Notes: generated by a model not told the origin, from the letters alone. Positions 46,060-58,400 are shown, counted from the stretch's first letter. The stretch is 64,000 bases of DNA from Narthecium ossifragum (GCA_963920575.1 OY986974.1:20626248-20690247); one strand, 5' to 3'. Translations and numbers: made by a program.

Positions 46060-48465
46060 TGTGAGGAGCTGCCCCTCTTTTCCCTTTTGGCTTGTGTTGA
46101 CCCCAAAGGCAATTTGGAAAATTGCGCCTTGGCGGTCGTTCCACACTGGGTGTGCACACGCAGACCTTGTTTGATGCTTGTGTTTGTTAGAAAGGTTAGG
46201 TGGGACCTAGTTTGGGAATTCTGGGCTTGGGCCCGTTTTCCAGCCCAAGGTTGCACTTCTGGGCAGGGAGGATTGATCCTTGGGTCGTGGAGGATCGATC
46301 CTGCCTGTGCCTGGAAGTCTTTGTCGGTGGCTTTCGAAGGACGGCCACCGCGGTGGCCGTCGCTTCCCCTGTCAGGCGAGGGAAGACTTTCCCTCCCCTC
46401 CCTCAGCTTTTCCCCGCATTCGCCGGCTTTCCCCCGGCCTTACCCCCTTCCCTTCCTCCTTCCTTTCTTCTTCTTCTTCCCTCTTCTTCTCGCAGCTCTG
46501 CTTCTTCCCCTGTTCCAGCTGAGAGCTCCCGCTCGCCGTTCTTCCTCCTCCGGCCACCTTTCCTGGAGCTTGAAGGCTCGTTGGGTTCGTGGCAAGGCGA
46601 GGAAGATCCTTAGCTAGACCTTGGGGATCGAAGCTGCGTTGAAGAGGTAGGGATCTCACTCAAACCTCCGGCTTGCTTTGAGGGTTTAAATCCGGGTTTT
46701 GTTTTCAATAGATCTCCTCGTGGAGTTGTTGGTTTCCGGTTTTGAAGCCATGAGTAGCTTCGTGTTGCTTAGATCTACCAGCCCACCAAGTTTGGTGAGG
46801 TTTGGTTGTGTCTTCCGACGGCTTTTCCGGCCGGAAGCACGCCGGAACCCATCAGGATCGATCCTCCTGGGAGGAAGCATCGGTCCTTCTGGTGTTGGCT
46901 TGCTGCGCCCAGCACATGATCGATCTTCTTATGGGAGGAGATCGATCATGGGGCCTGGGTGAGCATGGTTACCCTTCGTCCCGAGAATGATCGATCTTCC
47001 TGGGAGGAAGGATCGATCTTCCTTGGTGCGACTGGAAGGGCGCCCTCTGTCACCAAAAAGATCGATCTTCCTGGGAGGAATGATCGATCTTCTTTGGCTC
47101 GACAGTGAGGGAAGCTCACTGTTGCTTGAATGATCGATCCTTCCTTGGTGAGGATCGATCCTTCGGTAGCAGAGAGGGTTTTCGAGGGTTTTGCCCGCGG
47201 GGCTACGCATGTAAGTGGATTTTGACGGTTTTGCCCTTGGGGCTTCTATGTTTTACATCATGCTTGAATGTTTATCGCTTTGTGGTTAATCGAGGGACTA
47301 ATGAATCCTCGGGAATGCTTAGTGTAACTAGGCCATGGGTTATGCCATTTTATCGCTTTATGGTGAACCGAAAGAAGTCATGATCCTCGGGAGTGTTTAG
47401 AATAAATGGGCCGAAGGTGTGCCTTTGCTGTGTTGCATGTTACCGCTTTATTTTATATCCTGCCCTGCTCCTGTGCATTAGACATGCTAGGTTGGACTGG
47501 GTGGGGTTGACCCGTGGACTCCAGTGATCTAGGACTAAGCGTGGGATGCCGTTACCCCGGTAAGGGTGTCCTACAAGTATCGTCCAGCCCACCCTGTGTC
47601 AAGGACCGTCGGAGGTAGCCCAGTTCTTGAGCAGTGGCTATCGGAGGGACGTAGGTTGGACAGGAACCCTGGGGGGGGGGGGGGGGAGGACATCGATGGG
47701 ATCGATGGACTCCCTGGCTAGGCTTAGTCTTGGGTCAGGAGTTAGGGGTCCTGTTGGCTCTGTGGCTTGGAGTGCTGAGAGATGGTAGTCTTAACCTCGG
47801 TCGTTCCGCCAAGTGTGGAGATCTCGCTTGGGGAAGGGTGTCCTACCAGTAGCGTCATGTCCACCCTGTGTCAGGGATTGTCGGAGTTGCCCACCCCTGA
47901 GCAGTGGTTGTCGGAGGGGCGTACTTGGGACAGGAATCCTTCGGGTTAGTGACGGGATTTATGGGATCCTTGGCAAGCCTCAGTACTTGGCCTCAGGGTT
48001 GGTTCGTTGGGTTTGCCTTCTTAGCGGGAGTGGTAGAGTAGGACCCTACTGAGCTGTTGCTCATTCCTACCTGGACTGTGTGTTTGCAGGTGCGGGTCCC
48101 CGTTCTCCTCCGGTGCTTCCCCGTCGGCCGTCTCGTGGCAGCGTGCCGGATCCTGACCATGTCTGAGGGTCAGGATGGTTTCTTTTGTGCGTTCGCTGAG
48201 ACCCCGGTGGGTAGTATAGCTTCTTTTTGGGGACTGTTGATCCCTTGTAGCTTGTTGTACTAGACTCTGTTTAACTCTTTTATTACTGTTTTGTAATAGA
48301 TTGTTAATAGATGTTGTTGTAGCTCGCTTCCGCTTGTGCCTGTTGGCAGCTGTTTCCGCCAGCTGTCTTTTAGTCTCGACTGTTTCCGCCAGTTGAGGCT
48401 AGTAGTTGTAGGTTTTCCCCCTCGCGGTCCCGGCCCGGGTGCGCTCTGCGGGTCGGGGCGCGACA
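46060..48465 (+). mobile_element. Long solo LTR (2.4 kb)
   Basis: It starts TGTGAGGAGCTGCCCC and ends GGGGCGCGACA, flanked by CAAAG at 46055-46059 and 48466-48470. It is the closest relative here of the truncated LTR at 30999-32341. It carries five GATCGATC hairpin cassettes at 46856-47160. A G tract near 47671-47685 and two diverged copies of a unit of about 300 bp (around 47540-47700 and 47830-47960) lie further right. No internal domain. Confidence 0.9.
46856..47160. repeat. Five GATCGATC hairpin cassettes
   Basis: Cassettes at 46856-46886, 46918-46946, 46989-47018, 47060-47089 and 47132-47160 each have GATCGATC at one end and GATCGATC or a variant at the other. Complementary TTCC and GGAA lie inward around TGGG. 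They are spaced 62-72 bp apart with unrelated spacers. Confidence 0.85.
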
Positions 48466-48470
48466 CAAAG

Positions 48471-49130
48471 ATTTGGGGGGAGAGAGACGATGACTTGCCA
48501 GCTTATGCTTCACAAAAGCTTGGGACAGGCAATCGGCGATGGCCGGAAAAGAAAGTAGAGAGCTACCAAAGAAAGAGAGAGGAGGGAGGAAGCTTACTTC
48601 AACTAACGGTCGCCGATAAAAGCAAGAGAGGAGACAGGAGGAGAGATAGGCGATGAAGGCGGTGGGTCACAGACTCACGGTCAAGGGCTCATCGCCGGTG
48701 GTCGAAGGAGTCCTCAACGCCGCAGCGTGTCTCGGTGAGTTCTGTTTCCCGGGCAGGTTCCGAGGTCTAGAGGAGGTAGGAGGGGAGGAGAGGAGGGGGG
48801 AGGTTAAAGGGGATTTGGTGATAGTAATGGAGAGAAGGGTATATGTGTATTTTGTAGTGTAAAATGGTGTTAAGGACCCAAATCTTATGCTTAGTGTTTT
48901 TTTTTAACAGGATAAGTTTATTTTATGGTGCTGGAGCCCCTTCCTCCATTAATTTAGGGAGATTTGTCAATAGGTACAAAAAAAAAAATGGTATGGCTTA
49001 AAATCCTATAAAACTTTCCTTCAATCATTTACTACATTTCTCTATTCAAAAGACCAAACTGCCCCTATTATATACTTATATATATCCATAACCCCATATC
49101 CCCCTTACCCCCCTACCCCCCTACCCCCCT
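48471..49130. other. AG-rich then AT-rich sequence, no gene seen
   Basis: Continues the host sequence after the solo LTR. The short frame at 48653-48862 has no motif. A TACCCCCC simple repeat lies at about 49105-49140. Confidence 0.4.
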
Positions 49131-49369
49131 ACCCCCCCTCCGGTTCGTCGTCGATCCCCGGCGCCCCGTCACCACCTCCTTCACCCGCGCTATCCACGCC
49201 GCTGTCACCTTCTCCGGCTCCCCGTCGCCGATCCAGTCGAATTCGGTCGGATCAAGGTCACCGCCACCTTCTTCCCCGACTCCTAGTGGCCGATCTAGTC
49301 TTCCCCGGCTCCCCGTTGTCAATCCAGTCTGATCCCGTCTCCAATCTGGAGGTCCACATCACCGGTCCC

Positions 49370-49810
49370 GAGCTCACTGTCCGTCGTCGATCCCGAGGTC
49401 CCCGTCGCTATCCCGAGGTCCCCATCCGTTGTCAATCCTAAGCTCCCCGTCGCCGATCCCGAGCTCCTCGTATGTCGTCGATCCCGAGGTCCCCGTCTCC
49501 AATCCCAAGCTCCCCGTCCGTTGTTGATCCCGAGGTCCCCGTCGCCAATCCTGATCTCTCTGTCCGTCGGCGATCTCAATCTCCCTGTCACCGATCTCGA
49601 TATCCCTGTCCGATCCCGAGCTCCTCGTCGCCGATCCAGATCTCCTTGTCTGATCCCGAGCTCCCGGTCGCCGATCCAGATCTTCTTGTCCGATCCCGAG
49701 CTCCCCGTCGCCGATCCAGATCCCCTTGTCCGATCCCGAGCTCCCCGTCGCCGATCCAGATCTCCTTGTCCGATCCCGAGCTCCATGTCCGATCCCAAGC
49801 TCCTCGTCGC
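49370..49810. repeat. 40-bp tandem repeat, GATCCCGAGCTCCCCGTCG type
   Basis: About four near-perfect 40-bp units at 49616-49777 follow a looser array from 49370 of shorter units containing GATCCCGAG and CCCCGTC. Because 40 is not a multiple of three, the repeat is open in several frames, which produces long spurious frames on both strands (49319-50398 minus; 49472-49831 plus). Confidence 0.85.
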
Positions 49811-49919
49811 GATGCCGTCGGATCCGACTAGCAACGGCGGAGAGTGGACGTCGACCACGGGCCACCCCCATCTCCGAGCTCCGTAGCCGCCAACGTCCTT
49901 CCTCAACCTCCTTCCTCCT

Positions 49920-50255
49920 CCCCTCTCTTCTTCCACTCCCCATCCACCTCCTCCCGCCTCCTCGACATCTTCGCCAAGTCTCACAACGTCTCCCTCCTCT
50001 GGGACTTCCTCCACCACATCGCCATCGCCTAGCTCCTCACCCTCCGTGCCTTCCTCAACGCCGCCAGGCACCTCGCGGAGCCCTGGGAGATCACCAAGTG
50101 CGTCCAGCTCTTCCACCTCGCCGGCTCTCACAACTTGTCTCTGTACATCATCGGCACCCTCAATCGCGTCGTGTGTGGCCTCGCCTCTCACAACCTCGTT
50201 GACGTCCTCGTCGGCCCACCGGATGAGGAGACGTATGGTGGACGAAGGGCTCGAG
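49920..50255 (+). pseudogene. PPR protein remnant
   Basis: The plus strand reads SSRLLDIFAKSHNVSLLWDF, then a stop at 50030-50032. The same frame continues with LTLRAFLNAARHLA, ITKCVQLFHLAGSHNLSLY and IIGTLNRVVCGLASHNLVD. This is the wording of PPR-family N-terminal repeats (the motif before KLVEEAKFVF in intact members). A second break follows within VDVLVGPPDEETYG. It is a different PPR subtype from the one at 24.4 kb. Non-functional by internal stop. Confidence 0.5.
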
Positions 50256-50324
50256 CAGGATGCGGAGTCCCAAGAGGAGATCGTGGTGACCCTTTTCAAG
50301 AATAATTGCTTCAATGATGGAAAG

Positions 50325-51260
50325 TAACTTTGGTGGTGGAAAGTAGCTAACAAAAAGTAACTAGCAGAAAGTAATTTGTAACTTGAGTTATTTTTCACAA
50401 TTATTACAAGTTAATTTTTATATTCCAAATGTTAGTACTAAAAAATGTGTTATTTTCCCCCCATATTTTCCTTATTTTAGCTGATTTTTTCACATATTAA
50501 TGGTGAAAAGTAACTAATGGAAAGTAATTTGTAGGAACTAACTTACCAAGATTCTGTGGAAAGTAACTTACCATGATTTTGTGAAAAGTAACCTGAGTTG
50601 TCAATGAAATCGTGGAAAGTAAATTGAGAATTACTTTTCAAATTAAATTAATTGAAAGTAACTTAAGTTACTTTCCATAATTATTATTACAAGTTATTTT
50701 CCATATTACAGATATTAGTAATGTGGAAAGTAACTTAGCATGATTTCCATAATTGATACAAGTTATTTTCCAAAAAAACTAGAAAGTAATTACCAAAAAT
50801 ACCAAAATTGTGGCGGAAAGTGACTATCAAAAATACCAAAATTGTGGCGAAAAGTGACTATCAAAAATACCAAAATTGTGGTGGAAAGTAACTACCAAAA
50901 TATTGGAAAGTGAATCCCCCCCAAAAAAATGGAAAGTCATTACGGGAAAAAAAAACAGGAAAATAACTTTCCGCCACAATTTTGCTATTTTCGACGTCGA
51001 AGAAGAGTTAATTTTCGCCACAATTTTATTATTTTTGGTAGTTACTTTCCAGTTTTTTTGGTAATTAATTTTCATTTTTTTTGTAGTTACTTTCCAGTTT
51101 TTTTTGGTAGTTACTTTTCAATTTTTTGATAGTTACTTTCTACTGGAAATTAAGGGAAGATAGGCTATGCTCTCACATTTACTTTTCAATTTTTTTATAG
51201 TTACTTTCCAGTTTTTTTGGTAGTTACTTTTCAATTTTTTAATTTTTTTGATAATTAAGG
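50325..51260. repeat. GGAAAGTAACT repeat region with a foldback centre
   Basis: Words GGAAAGTAACT and AGTTACTTTCC recur more than twenty times. About 50810-50960 carries tandem units of AAATACCAAAATTGTGGCGG, and 50965-51130 carries the complementary form (CCGCCACAATTTT, GGTAGTTACTTTCC), so the region can fold back. It is non-coding and may be a MITE-derived array. Confidence 0.75.
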
Positions 51261-51299
51261 GAAGATAGGCTATGGATCTTGGAAGGGCATTTTAGTAAT

Positions 51300-52690
51300 A
51301 AAAAAAACTACAGTGAATGTGAGAGCAGTAAATGCCTTAACAAAAATGTATCAGGACTTCAGGGCAAATATTTCCTTATCGTGGGACTAAACGCAAATTA
51401 TCTGACTAATCTACCTACCTTTTTTTAATAAATATTTTATAATTAAGACAATTATCCAAAGGGTGCTATGATTGATATCTCAAGCCAAGTTTAAATTAAA
51501 TTTCGGATAAGATCTCAGGAGTGGTGTGTAGCCTAACTCTTACTCTATATATGCGTGTGTGCCCACATTTTTATTCTCTTATCTCACTTTTTCTCGTGTG
51601 TGTTGGGGAAACGAAAAGTTGGCCCCGAAGATAAAATTCCTGGCTTCAGGCCTGCCCCGAGCCACAAGACATCATTGGCTACTGCCGCACTGAGATCTCT
51701 TATTCAATCAAGACCACATGCATCCTCTACGAAGAAAGATAAAGCTTGAGAGGATAATTTCCAAGGGACCGGTCTAAACTATTTAGAGGAATCATGCCAT
51801 GTTGAGCGTCAAAACTTCAGCCTCAACCGTTTGCATAGGAAAATGATTTGTGTATATGTCATGTGCATGTACACGGACTATGTGGCTAACATCGAAGCTA
51901 TTATTTTTTCCCTGATAACATCACTTTAGGTGTTGGATGTTAGCCATATAAAGATGTACATACATGTACCTCAATCAAAGCCCGCGTATTATATATAGCA
52001 CAACCAACCAGGCAGGCAACCACCTCCACCCAGATGGCGTTCACTATCCATCGGTGAGTTATGTTTTTTCAAGCTAAACATTTCATTTCTATTAAAGTTG
52101 GGTTGGCTGAAGATGGAAAACGATGGCTATCAAGACTATCACCTCTTATCAGTTGCAAATATAATTCCCATTAGGGTGCATTTGGTTGTCTTTATCAAGG
52201 CTGCGTCGATCATTTCATTGCGTATTTAATTTGCTTGTATATATGAGAATATAGGATGAATTTGGTGATATATATATATATATAATGGCATATATGTAAA
52301 TATTCACTATTGTTTATAAGATATATAATTTTATATGCACCACACTAATTATAAGATACTAGGTGGTGGGCTCGTGCCACCTGGCACGGCTAACTGCCCG
52401 CTCCCACTATCTCTATAATAACTTACACCTTAACCCACTATCCTTTCTTTTTTTTATTTAATTATAATTTTATGACACGTGTATGCCACGTGTATGTCAT
52501 GTGTGTATAAGTTTATAACTCAGATTATGAGTCATAAGGGATAACTATCATCGGATCTTATAAGGTAGATAAGGATGTATATTTAAAACTAACCTAGGGA
52601 ATTATGATAATAATATACAAAGTTAACTTAGGAAAATATACATATAAACAAATTAATAGAAGGGAAACGGTTGTAACCGTTATTGCTCCT
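51300..52690. other. Intergenic, no gene seen
   Basis: AT-rich sequence with a small TA microsatellite near 52270-52283. The frame at 51555-51749 is short and lacks motifs. Confidence 0.45.
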
Positions 52691-53190
52691 TATAAGGTTG
52701 ATTTAATTCTATATGCCGAACTGTTGGCGATTAACACCTGAAAGCTATGGCAATCCCGCACAAAAAACACACAAAAAGAACAAGAGAGAAAACAATTCAG
52801 AGACACGTGATTTACGTGGTTCAACAAGATTGTCTATATCTTGGGGGTTCGTCTTCTTTCACTATGAAGGGGTCATAATTTCTCTTCTCACATCCGCTTC
52901 AATATATCTTTATCCTTGATCTCCATTCTCTTCACGTAGCCTTCGATTAATTAGCTACCATCGATCTTCCTGCATTTGAGACCTCTCTTGAACATCTTAT
53001 TCTGATCTTAGGCAATTTCACTCTATCTACTTTGGATCAGGTTTAAATATAAAATAGATTGGGTCCATCAAATTAGATCTCATAAATCATTTAGCTTCCT
53101 CTCCCGGCCCGTATGACTCCGTATAGTGTGTCATAATTGAGTCGGTAATAAAATTCAAAATATATTAATGCATAAGACGGTGACACGAAT
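52690..53190. repeat. Retroelement-like repeat fragment
   Basis: ACACGTGATTTACGTGGTTC near 52803 is a word commonly seen in plant copia-type LTRs and related repeats. From 53117 the sequence resembles the repeat inside the CACTA at about 37960-38010. No ends could be defined. Confidence 0.35.
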
Positions 53191-53199
53191 TTAACAGAC

Positions 53200-55231
53200 C
53201 CATCCGGATAGGCAAGGGTTGACATGTACATCTAAGGTGGGAATGCTAACATGCTTAGCGGAGCTAGTAAATGTGGTAGTAATGGCGATCCAGTACTGTC
53301 AGGAATGACTACGATTAGCTTTGACCAGTACGTAGTCCAATTTTTTTGAGTGTGCAGCTTCGGCTTGACCTGAAAAAAATATCCAGGAGAAAAGAGAGGG
53401 CCAGCAACGCCGTAAACAACAAAAAAACCAGTTACGGAATTCGTAACGTCATCCGCGAGATCCTCCAGATATCTTTATCTTTATTATAAGAACAAGAAAG
53501 CCCCCCGTTACGTTACTAAATATCTATTCAACCCCCTCTTAAATCAAGAGGCCCAGGAACTCCCACGTGGCTGCTTTCCATCCTCTGAATATAGAATACT
53601 GAAAAGGCTTGGAATATTGGGCAGCTGCATGGCAGTGATGAACTCAGTCTCAAAAGAAAGCTCACCGAACTCTGAATTAAAGAAAGAAAAGATAAGAGAT
53701 TCTTGGTCGTAGCCGCCTTGTTTTTCCTGTGATTCTATAATTGTTTATTCTTGATCCACAGTTCAGACCACCCTGTTGGAGAATGGATGCTTCTTGCCCT
53801 TTCCATTTATAGAAAAGAAGAGCCTATGCAGGGGGGCTGGGAAGGATATAATACGTGGGGGAGATGTGGCTTATTGTGGATTGAGAATTCTGAGAGGTGG
53901 GTTTTCTTGAATCTTTTTGTATGTATTAATTTGGTCGTAATTGATTGTTCTTGTTGTGTTCTTCAATTGGTTTGATTGGTCTAATTTGTCTTGCTTTTTG
54001 TGGCGGATTTGGTTTCATGCTTTTTTCTTTTTTTTTTTTGCGAGATTTCTTGCGGATGTTTACGCTTGCAATATGAGGCATTTGAATGGTTGCAAATAGT
54101 ATGGAATATTGGAGTTCAAGGATTTTGAGGAATGCCACTTTGAATAGGAATATTGGAGTTGAAGGATGGAATTGAAAATGTCCTTGTAAGGATAAGTTCT
54201 TTTTGTGGGTTTGTTGCTTTTGGCCAAAAAATTCCAGTGATCACTAACTTTTTCCCGGTATCTCAGATCATAGTCACATGTCTTGGTGCAACTTAACTGT
54301 AGAACAGAGTTTTTATTTGGTTTTTTATCTTCTTGAAGTTAAAAATTACGATGGCTTCCATGTTCCATTTGGGTGGTTATGTTGTCGTGTCTCTTAAACT
54401 TGGCAAATGGAAGATCGCATATTGAATATCTGGGCTTTTTTTTACCAGATTTCTTTTTTTGGTTGGTGTTGTTGCAATCGTTTCGGTTGGATTTCTTTTT
54501 TTGGTTGGTGTTGGCAAATTTTAGAAGACAGATATTGCTGATTTTTGGAATGGTTATATTGGGGATTCTTTCATCTTTCTTAGTAAGAACCGAGGATTAA
54601 CATGCTGGTCCATGTAGGTCGGCATGTATCGTGCTGGGTAAGCTTCTTTCTTCTTTCTCTTGACTGTATGTAGACATACAACGCTTGTGCTCAAATAATG
54701 AAACATATGAACTGCTAAACCAATTAAAGTTTTTGCTTTGATTCTAGGATTGCTTTGGACCTTTGGTTACCAGGATTCAGCACTCTAGGTAATCGAATAG
54801 ACATTTCTAGACCTATGATTGTTGCTGCAATTTAGAAATTGGATTTGAAGTCTACATGGTAAGACAAGTAATACGCGATTGTAATAACACCAAGCATCAC
54901 ATTTTCTCTATTCCTAATTTTTAGCATTTATTGTTTTAACTCTTTTATTTTAGATTGCAGCTGGTTGTGTACACAGAGACCATGGATTAATTCAAGTTTT
55001 GGGCTTTATGTCGAGAAAAGCTTTCACATAACCAATGTTTAAATTGAAGTCTGTTAACGAGATGGATATCGATTCCTTATAAAGCAAGTTTTTCTGGAAT
55101 TTTTTTTCTCTTGAGATGGTAGAATTTTACATTCTGCAAAGTTGTTGTTTTACCCTTATGTTCTTTGCATGGTAAGTTATTTGCAGCTTTCTTAAGCATA
55201 TTTGTTTTCACGCGAGATTTCCATTTTTTAG
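53200..55231 (+). promoter_or_regulatory. Probable promoter, 5' leader and leader introns of the TZP-like gene
   Basis: No coding frame of note. Sequence from about 53640 becomes leader-like. Candidate splice signals include GTAAGCTTC near 54638 and a pyrimidine-rich acceptor CCATTTTTTAG ending at 55231, which would start the exon holding the coding start. Which leader exons are used cannot be settled from sequence. Confidence 0.4.
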
Positions 55232-55426
55232 GCAGAAATCCGAATGGAAGTATGAAGGGGGCTGTGTACGATTTCTATGCTAGCCACAACAAGTTTAAGC
55301 CTGTCAGCTGTTTCAAAGTTGGAGGCTTCAGTTACCTGCTTTTAAGGACAGATGATGGACATAAAACATGAAAGCGTAAACTATAAGGATTTAGGTGCAG
55401 GTGCAAATGCAGGTTGAAGGACAGAC
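55232..55426 (+). other. Upstream part of the first TZP coding exon, with a broken conserved N-terminus
   Basis: In frame with the chosen ATG, the sequence just upstream reads DLGAGANAG, then TGA (55412-55414), then RTD before the start Met. As I recall, GAGANAG is conserved in longer TZP proteins immediately before this point. An earlier in-frame TAA follows SVTCF near 55346. The original N-terminal extension therefore seems to have decayed to leader, or an alternative splice or sequence error is hidden here. A short upstream frame (MKGAVYDFYASHNK) also lies here. Confidence 0.55.
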
Positions 55427-58400
55427 ATGGTATTCATTACAACCAATCCTCTCTCTGAGCTAGTATGGTCTCCACATAAAGGTTTGAGTATTAAATATGC
55501 TAATTCTAATGTAGCCGAGACAAAAGCTTCTCTTTTATGGAATACAGAATCATTCAACATCATGATCTTGCCGCAACAATGTCCTGGACTTGGGGATAGT
55601 AGTAAAACTAGTGATCTAGCTGAAGGGAATTCAAACTTGATTCAGTTGAAACCAAATAGTGATAGTAAAAGTTCAAAGAAAGTTACTGGGTCCAGTCCTC
55701 CTCAAAGCCTTACTGGCATGCAGCCATTTTCTCAGTCAACACTTCATGGACAGCACTCAAGTAAGTATTATCGAAACCGATGATCTTAATTGTTGCATTC
55801 ATTGAGTATCTTACTTGTAGGTAATACTTGTTCTGGCAGGATTAGGTGTGGGGATGGAGTTCTTGAACAGAACAAATGGATTTCCCGGCAATGAGCTGAA
55901 GGAAGATAATATAAGTTCTCCTGCAATAAACGAAACAAATGCTTTCAAGTTCAGTCCTGAAACAGAAGTGGTTGAGAATAACCGGAGTTTCATGTCAGGT
56001 ACTGACTTGCAGAATATTGTGTTGAAATAGCTCTGCTCTAATCATCTTAAGTAGTATGTATGTATCATGATTCTGCAGGTCCAGGTAATTATCTTAACCT
56101 GGAGGATCCAGAATCTCATTCAGCACATGCAGAAGCTGGTATCACATTGAACACCCAATATTGTGACTATCTGGGGAGCACAGTCAAATTAAACACCAGT
56201 AACACAATGGAATTGGAAGAAAGATTGCCTAATACATATTGTATCTCAGAGAGCGATGAAACCCTTGTTAAGCAACCGCCGACATCGAGAACTGTAGATG
56301 GTGGACAAGCAATTGCAACTGTAGATGATGTCGGAGACGTTACAAACATCATGGCGACTCAGAAGCTGCAAAGCTTCCATTCTTCTGGCGGGCAATGTTC
56401 ACTTGGTGGAGTACAACTCAAAAAGGACAATGGTGTGGCTGCAGCTTCTGAAGCTTTGGAAAAAGATGAACCCGGGATCAGACAAGGATATCCAATTGAA
56501 ATATCTTCTCCACTTGAGGCCCTATCCATTAGCACATGTAAGCATCTAAATATTGTGAAAACCAAGGAAAATGTCATCTCTGATGCAGAAAACAGCAGTC
56601 CCATTGCAAAGGAGAGGGCTGACAGTAACGATAGTGTTGAAAGCTGTAATAGTAAGAAACTCATTTCAATGGGAAAGAGAGCATGGGTTTTTGAACCTGA
56701 GGCTTCGACAGGAAGCAAAAGGCATAAAAGCAATGAGGATTGCTGCTCTGGATCTTTGCGGAGACAAGATAGTTCGTTTATGAACTGGATATCAACAATG
56801 ACAAATGGCTTTTACAGATCCAATGCAGCCACGCATTTTTCCGCGCTTCTTCCAGAAATGTCTCACAAGAGAACAATAAATGACACTTCCATGCCTAACT
56901 TAGTGAATAAAAGCAAAGACTTTGTCTCTAGTTCTATGGGTTTTCGATCTATGTTTCAGGCTCTCTATTGTTCAAGCTGGAGGTTACATGAAAATGCACC
57001 TGAGGACATTAATCATCAAAAAGAACCGGATAGCCAAAAGGAACTAGTTCCTGGGGAAGAAGTCAGTTGTGTGAATCGTTTTCTGCATGCCGGTGGCATC
57101 GATGTGGCGGCTATACATGATGCAGTGCCAATTACAGCAAAAGAAGCTAGCAGTGTTTTGGAAGATGACCAAGTAGCTGGAGAACTATTTTCTGCCGGTA
57201 GAGTTCACATAGTTTCTGATGGGGAGGATGTACAATTAAACAACCAGATCCCTGTGGGGAATGAAAGGTCTAAGCAGAGTAGTTTTCAAGTTGAAGAACT
57301 TGCTTCTGGTGGTGTCCACCTGTCTACTGTTGATCTATCCATTAACAGTAAACAAAAGAATTGTATCAAGGATGGGTATAGTTTGACGTGCATTGAGTTG
57401 CCAAACTCTTCTTTTCAGAATGGTCCTTTATTTCCTTCTGAAGGAAAAACAACAGGCATGCTAACTTCAGTCCAGAACAGCAACAGGAGTGGTTTTCTTG
57501 AAAGCTTATGGATAACTCGGCTTTTTCCGAAAGGTTCTGCACCCATGTCTAAATCACAACAATGCAACCAGACTATAGATGCTCCAATTGTGAGGTTTAT
57601 TAACGACTCTGACAACTACCATCATTTTCCCTCTAATGATACTAGGGACATTGCTTGTGAAGGTACTCAAGAGCATTTTGCTTTTCCTGGTGATTTATGC
57701 ACTTCAAAAAGAACTGATGACGATCAAAAGTTCACATCTAAGTTAAGTCCTATTTTGCCTTCTGAAAGGGTTAAAAAAGCAGAACCCATGGCTTCTGTGT
57801 TTGCAAAGAGATTGGATGCGTTGAAACACATCGTATCCCCAAAAGCTTCAACAGATGCTAATTCTGCACCGAGAACTTGTTTTTCTTGTGGAAAGATTGG
57901 CCATAGTTTAAGGGACTGCTCAGATCTAGCTGAACCCGAATATGTAGATCTAGCAAAAAAATTGAAGTCATATGATAGCACAAAGAACACTGATAAGTCA
58001 TCTCCTTCATGCACTAGTGGTTTCGAGCTCAAACAATGGGCCATTGCTTGTCCTCGTGTTCTTCTAAATAGAAGGCATACGGATGAATCTAAGGTGATTG
58101 TTAGAACTGAGAACTGTGAAAGACCTGATGAAAGAGACCGCTATTATTGTTCAAATAGTAGTGATAGAAAAATCATATTGTGTTCTGGAAATAAAGTGGA
58201 GCAAGGTGAATTGGTTCATGAGGATGAAATCTCTGAAAGAAGAAAGTCAACAATGAAAGAGTTAGTGACTGGGGATGCTGCATGTACATCTGTGAAGCCT
58301 TTCGAGGCAGGTTTTCAAGTACAACCACGTATGGCAAATCAGCCAAGTTGCAGTTCTGAGAACCTCAAGTCGAAGGAAAATCAAATAATACCACTCTGTA

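Noticed and set aside
46856..47160. Hairpin array considered as a CRISPR-type array or integron sites
   Set aside because: It lies inside a plant LTR, the repeat is a palindrome cassette of variable sequence, and no associated genes exist.
49319..50398. 359-residue minus-strand open frame with RDRTRGSGSATGSSGS-like repeats
   Set aside because: It is the translation of the 40-bp tandem repeat and the antisense of a PPR remnant; the repeat is stop-poor in several frames.
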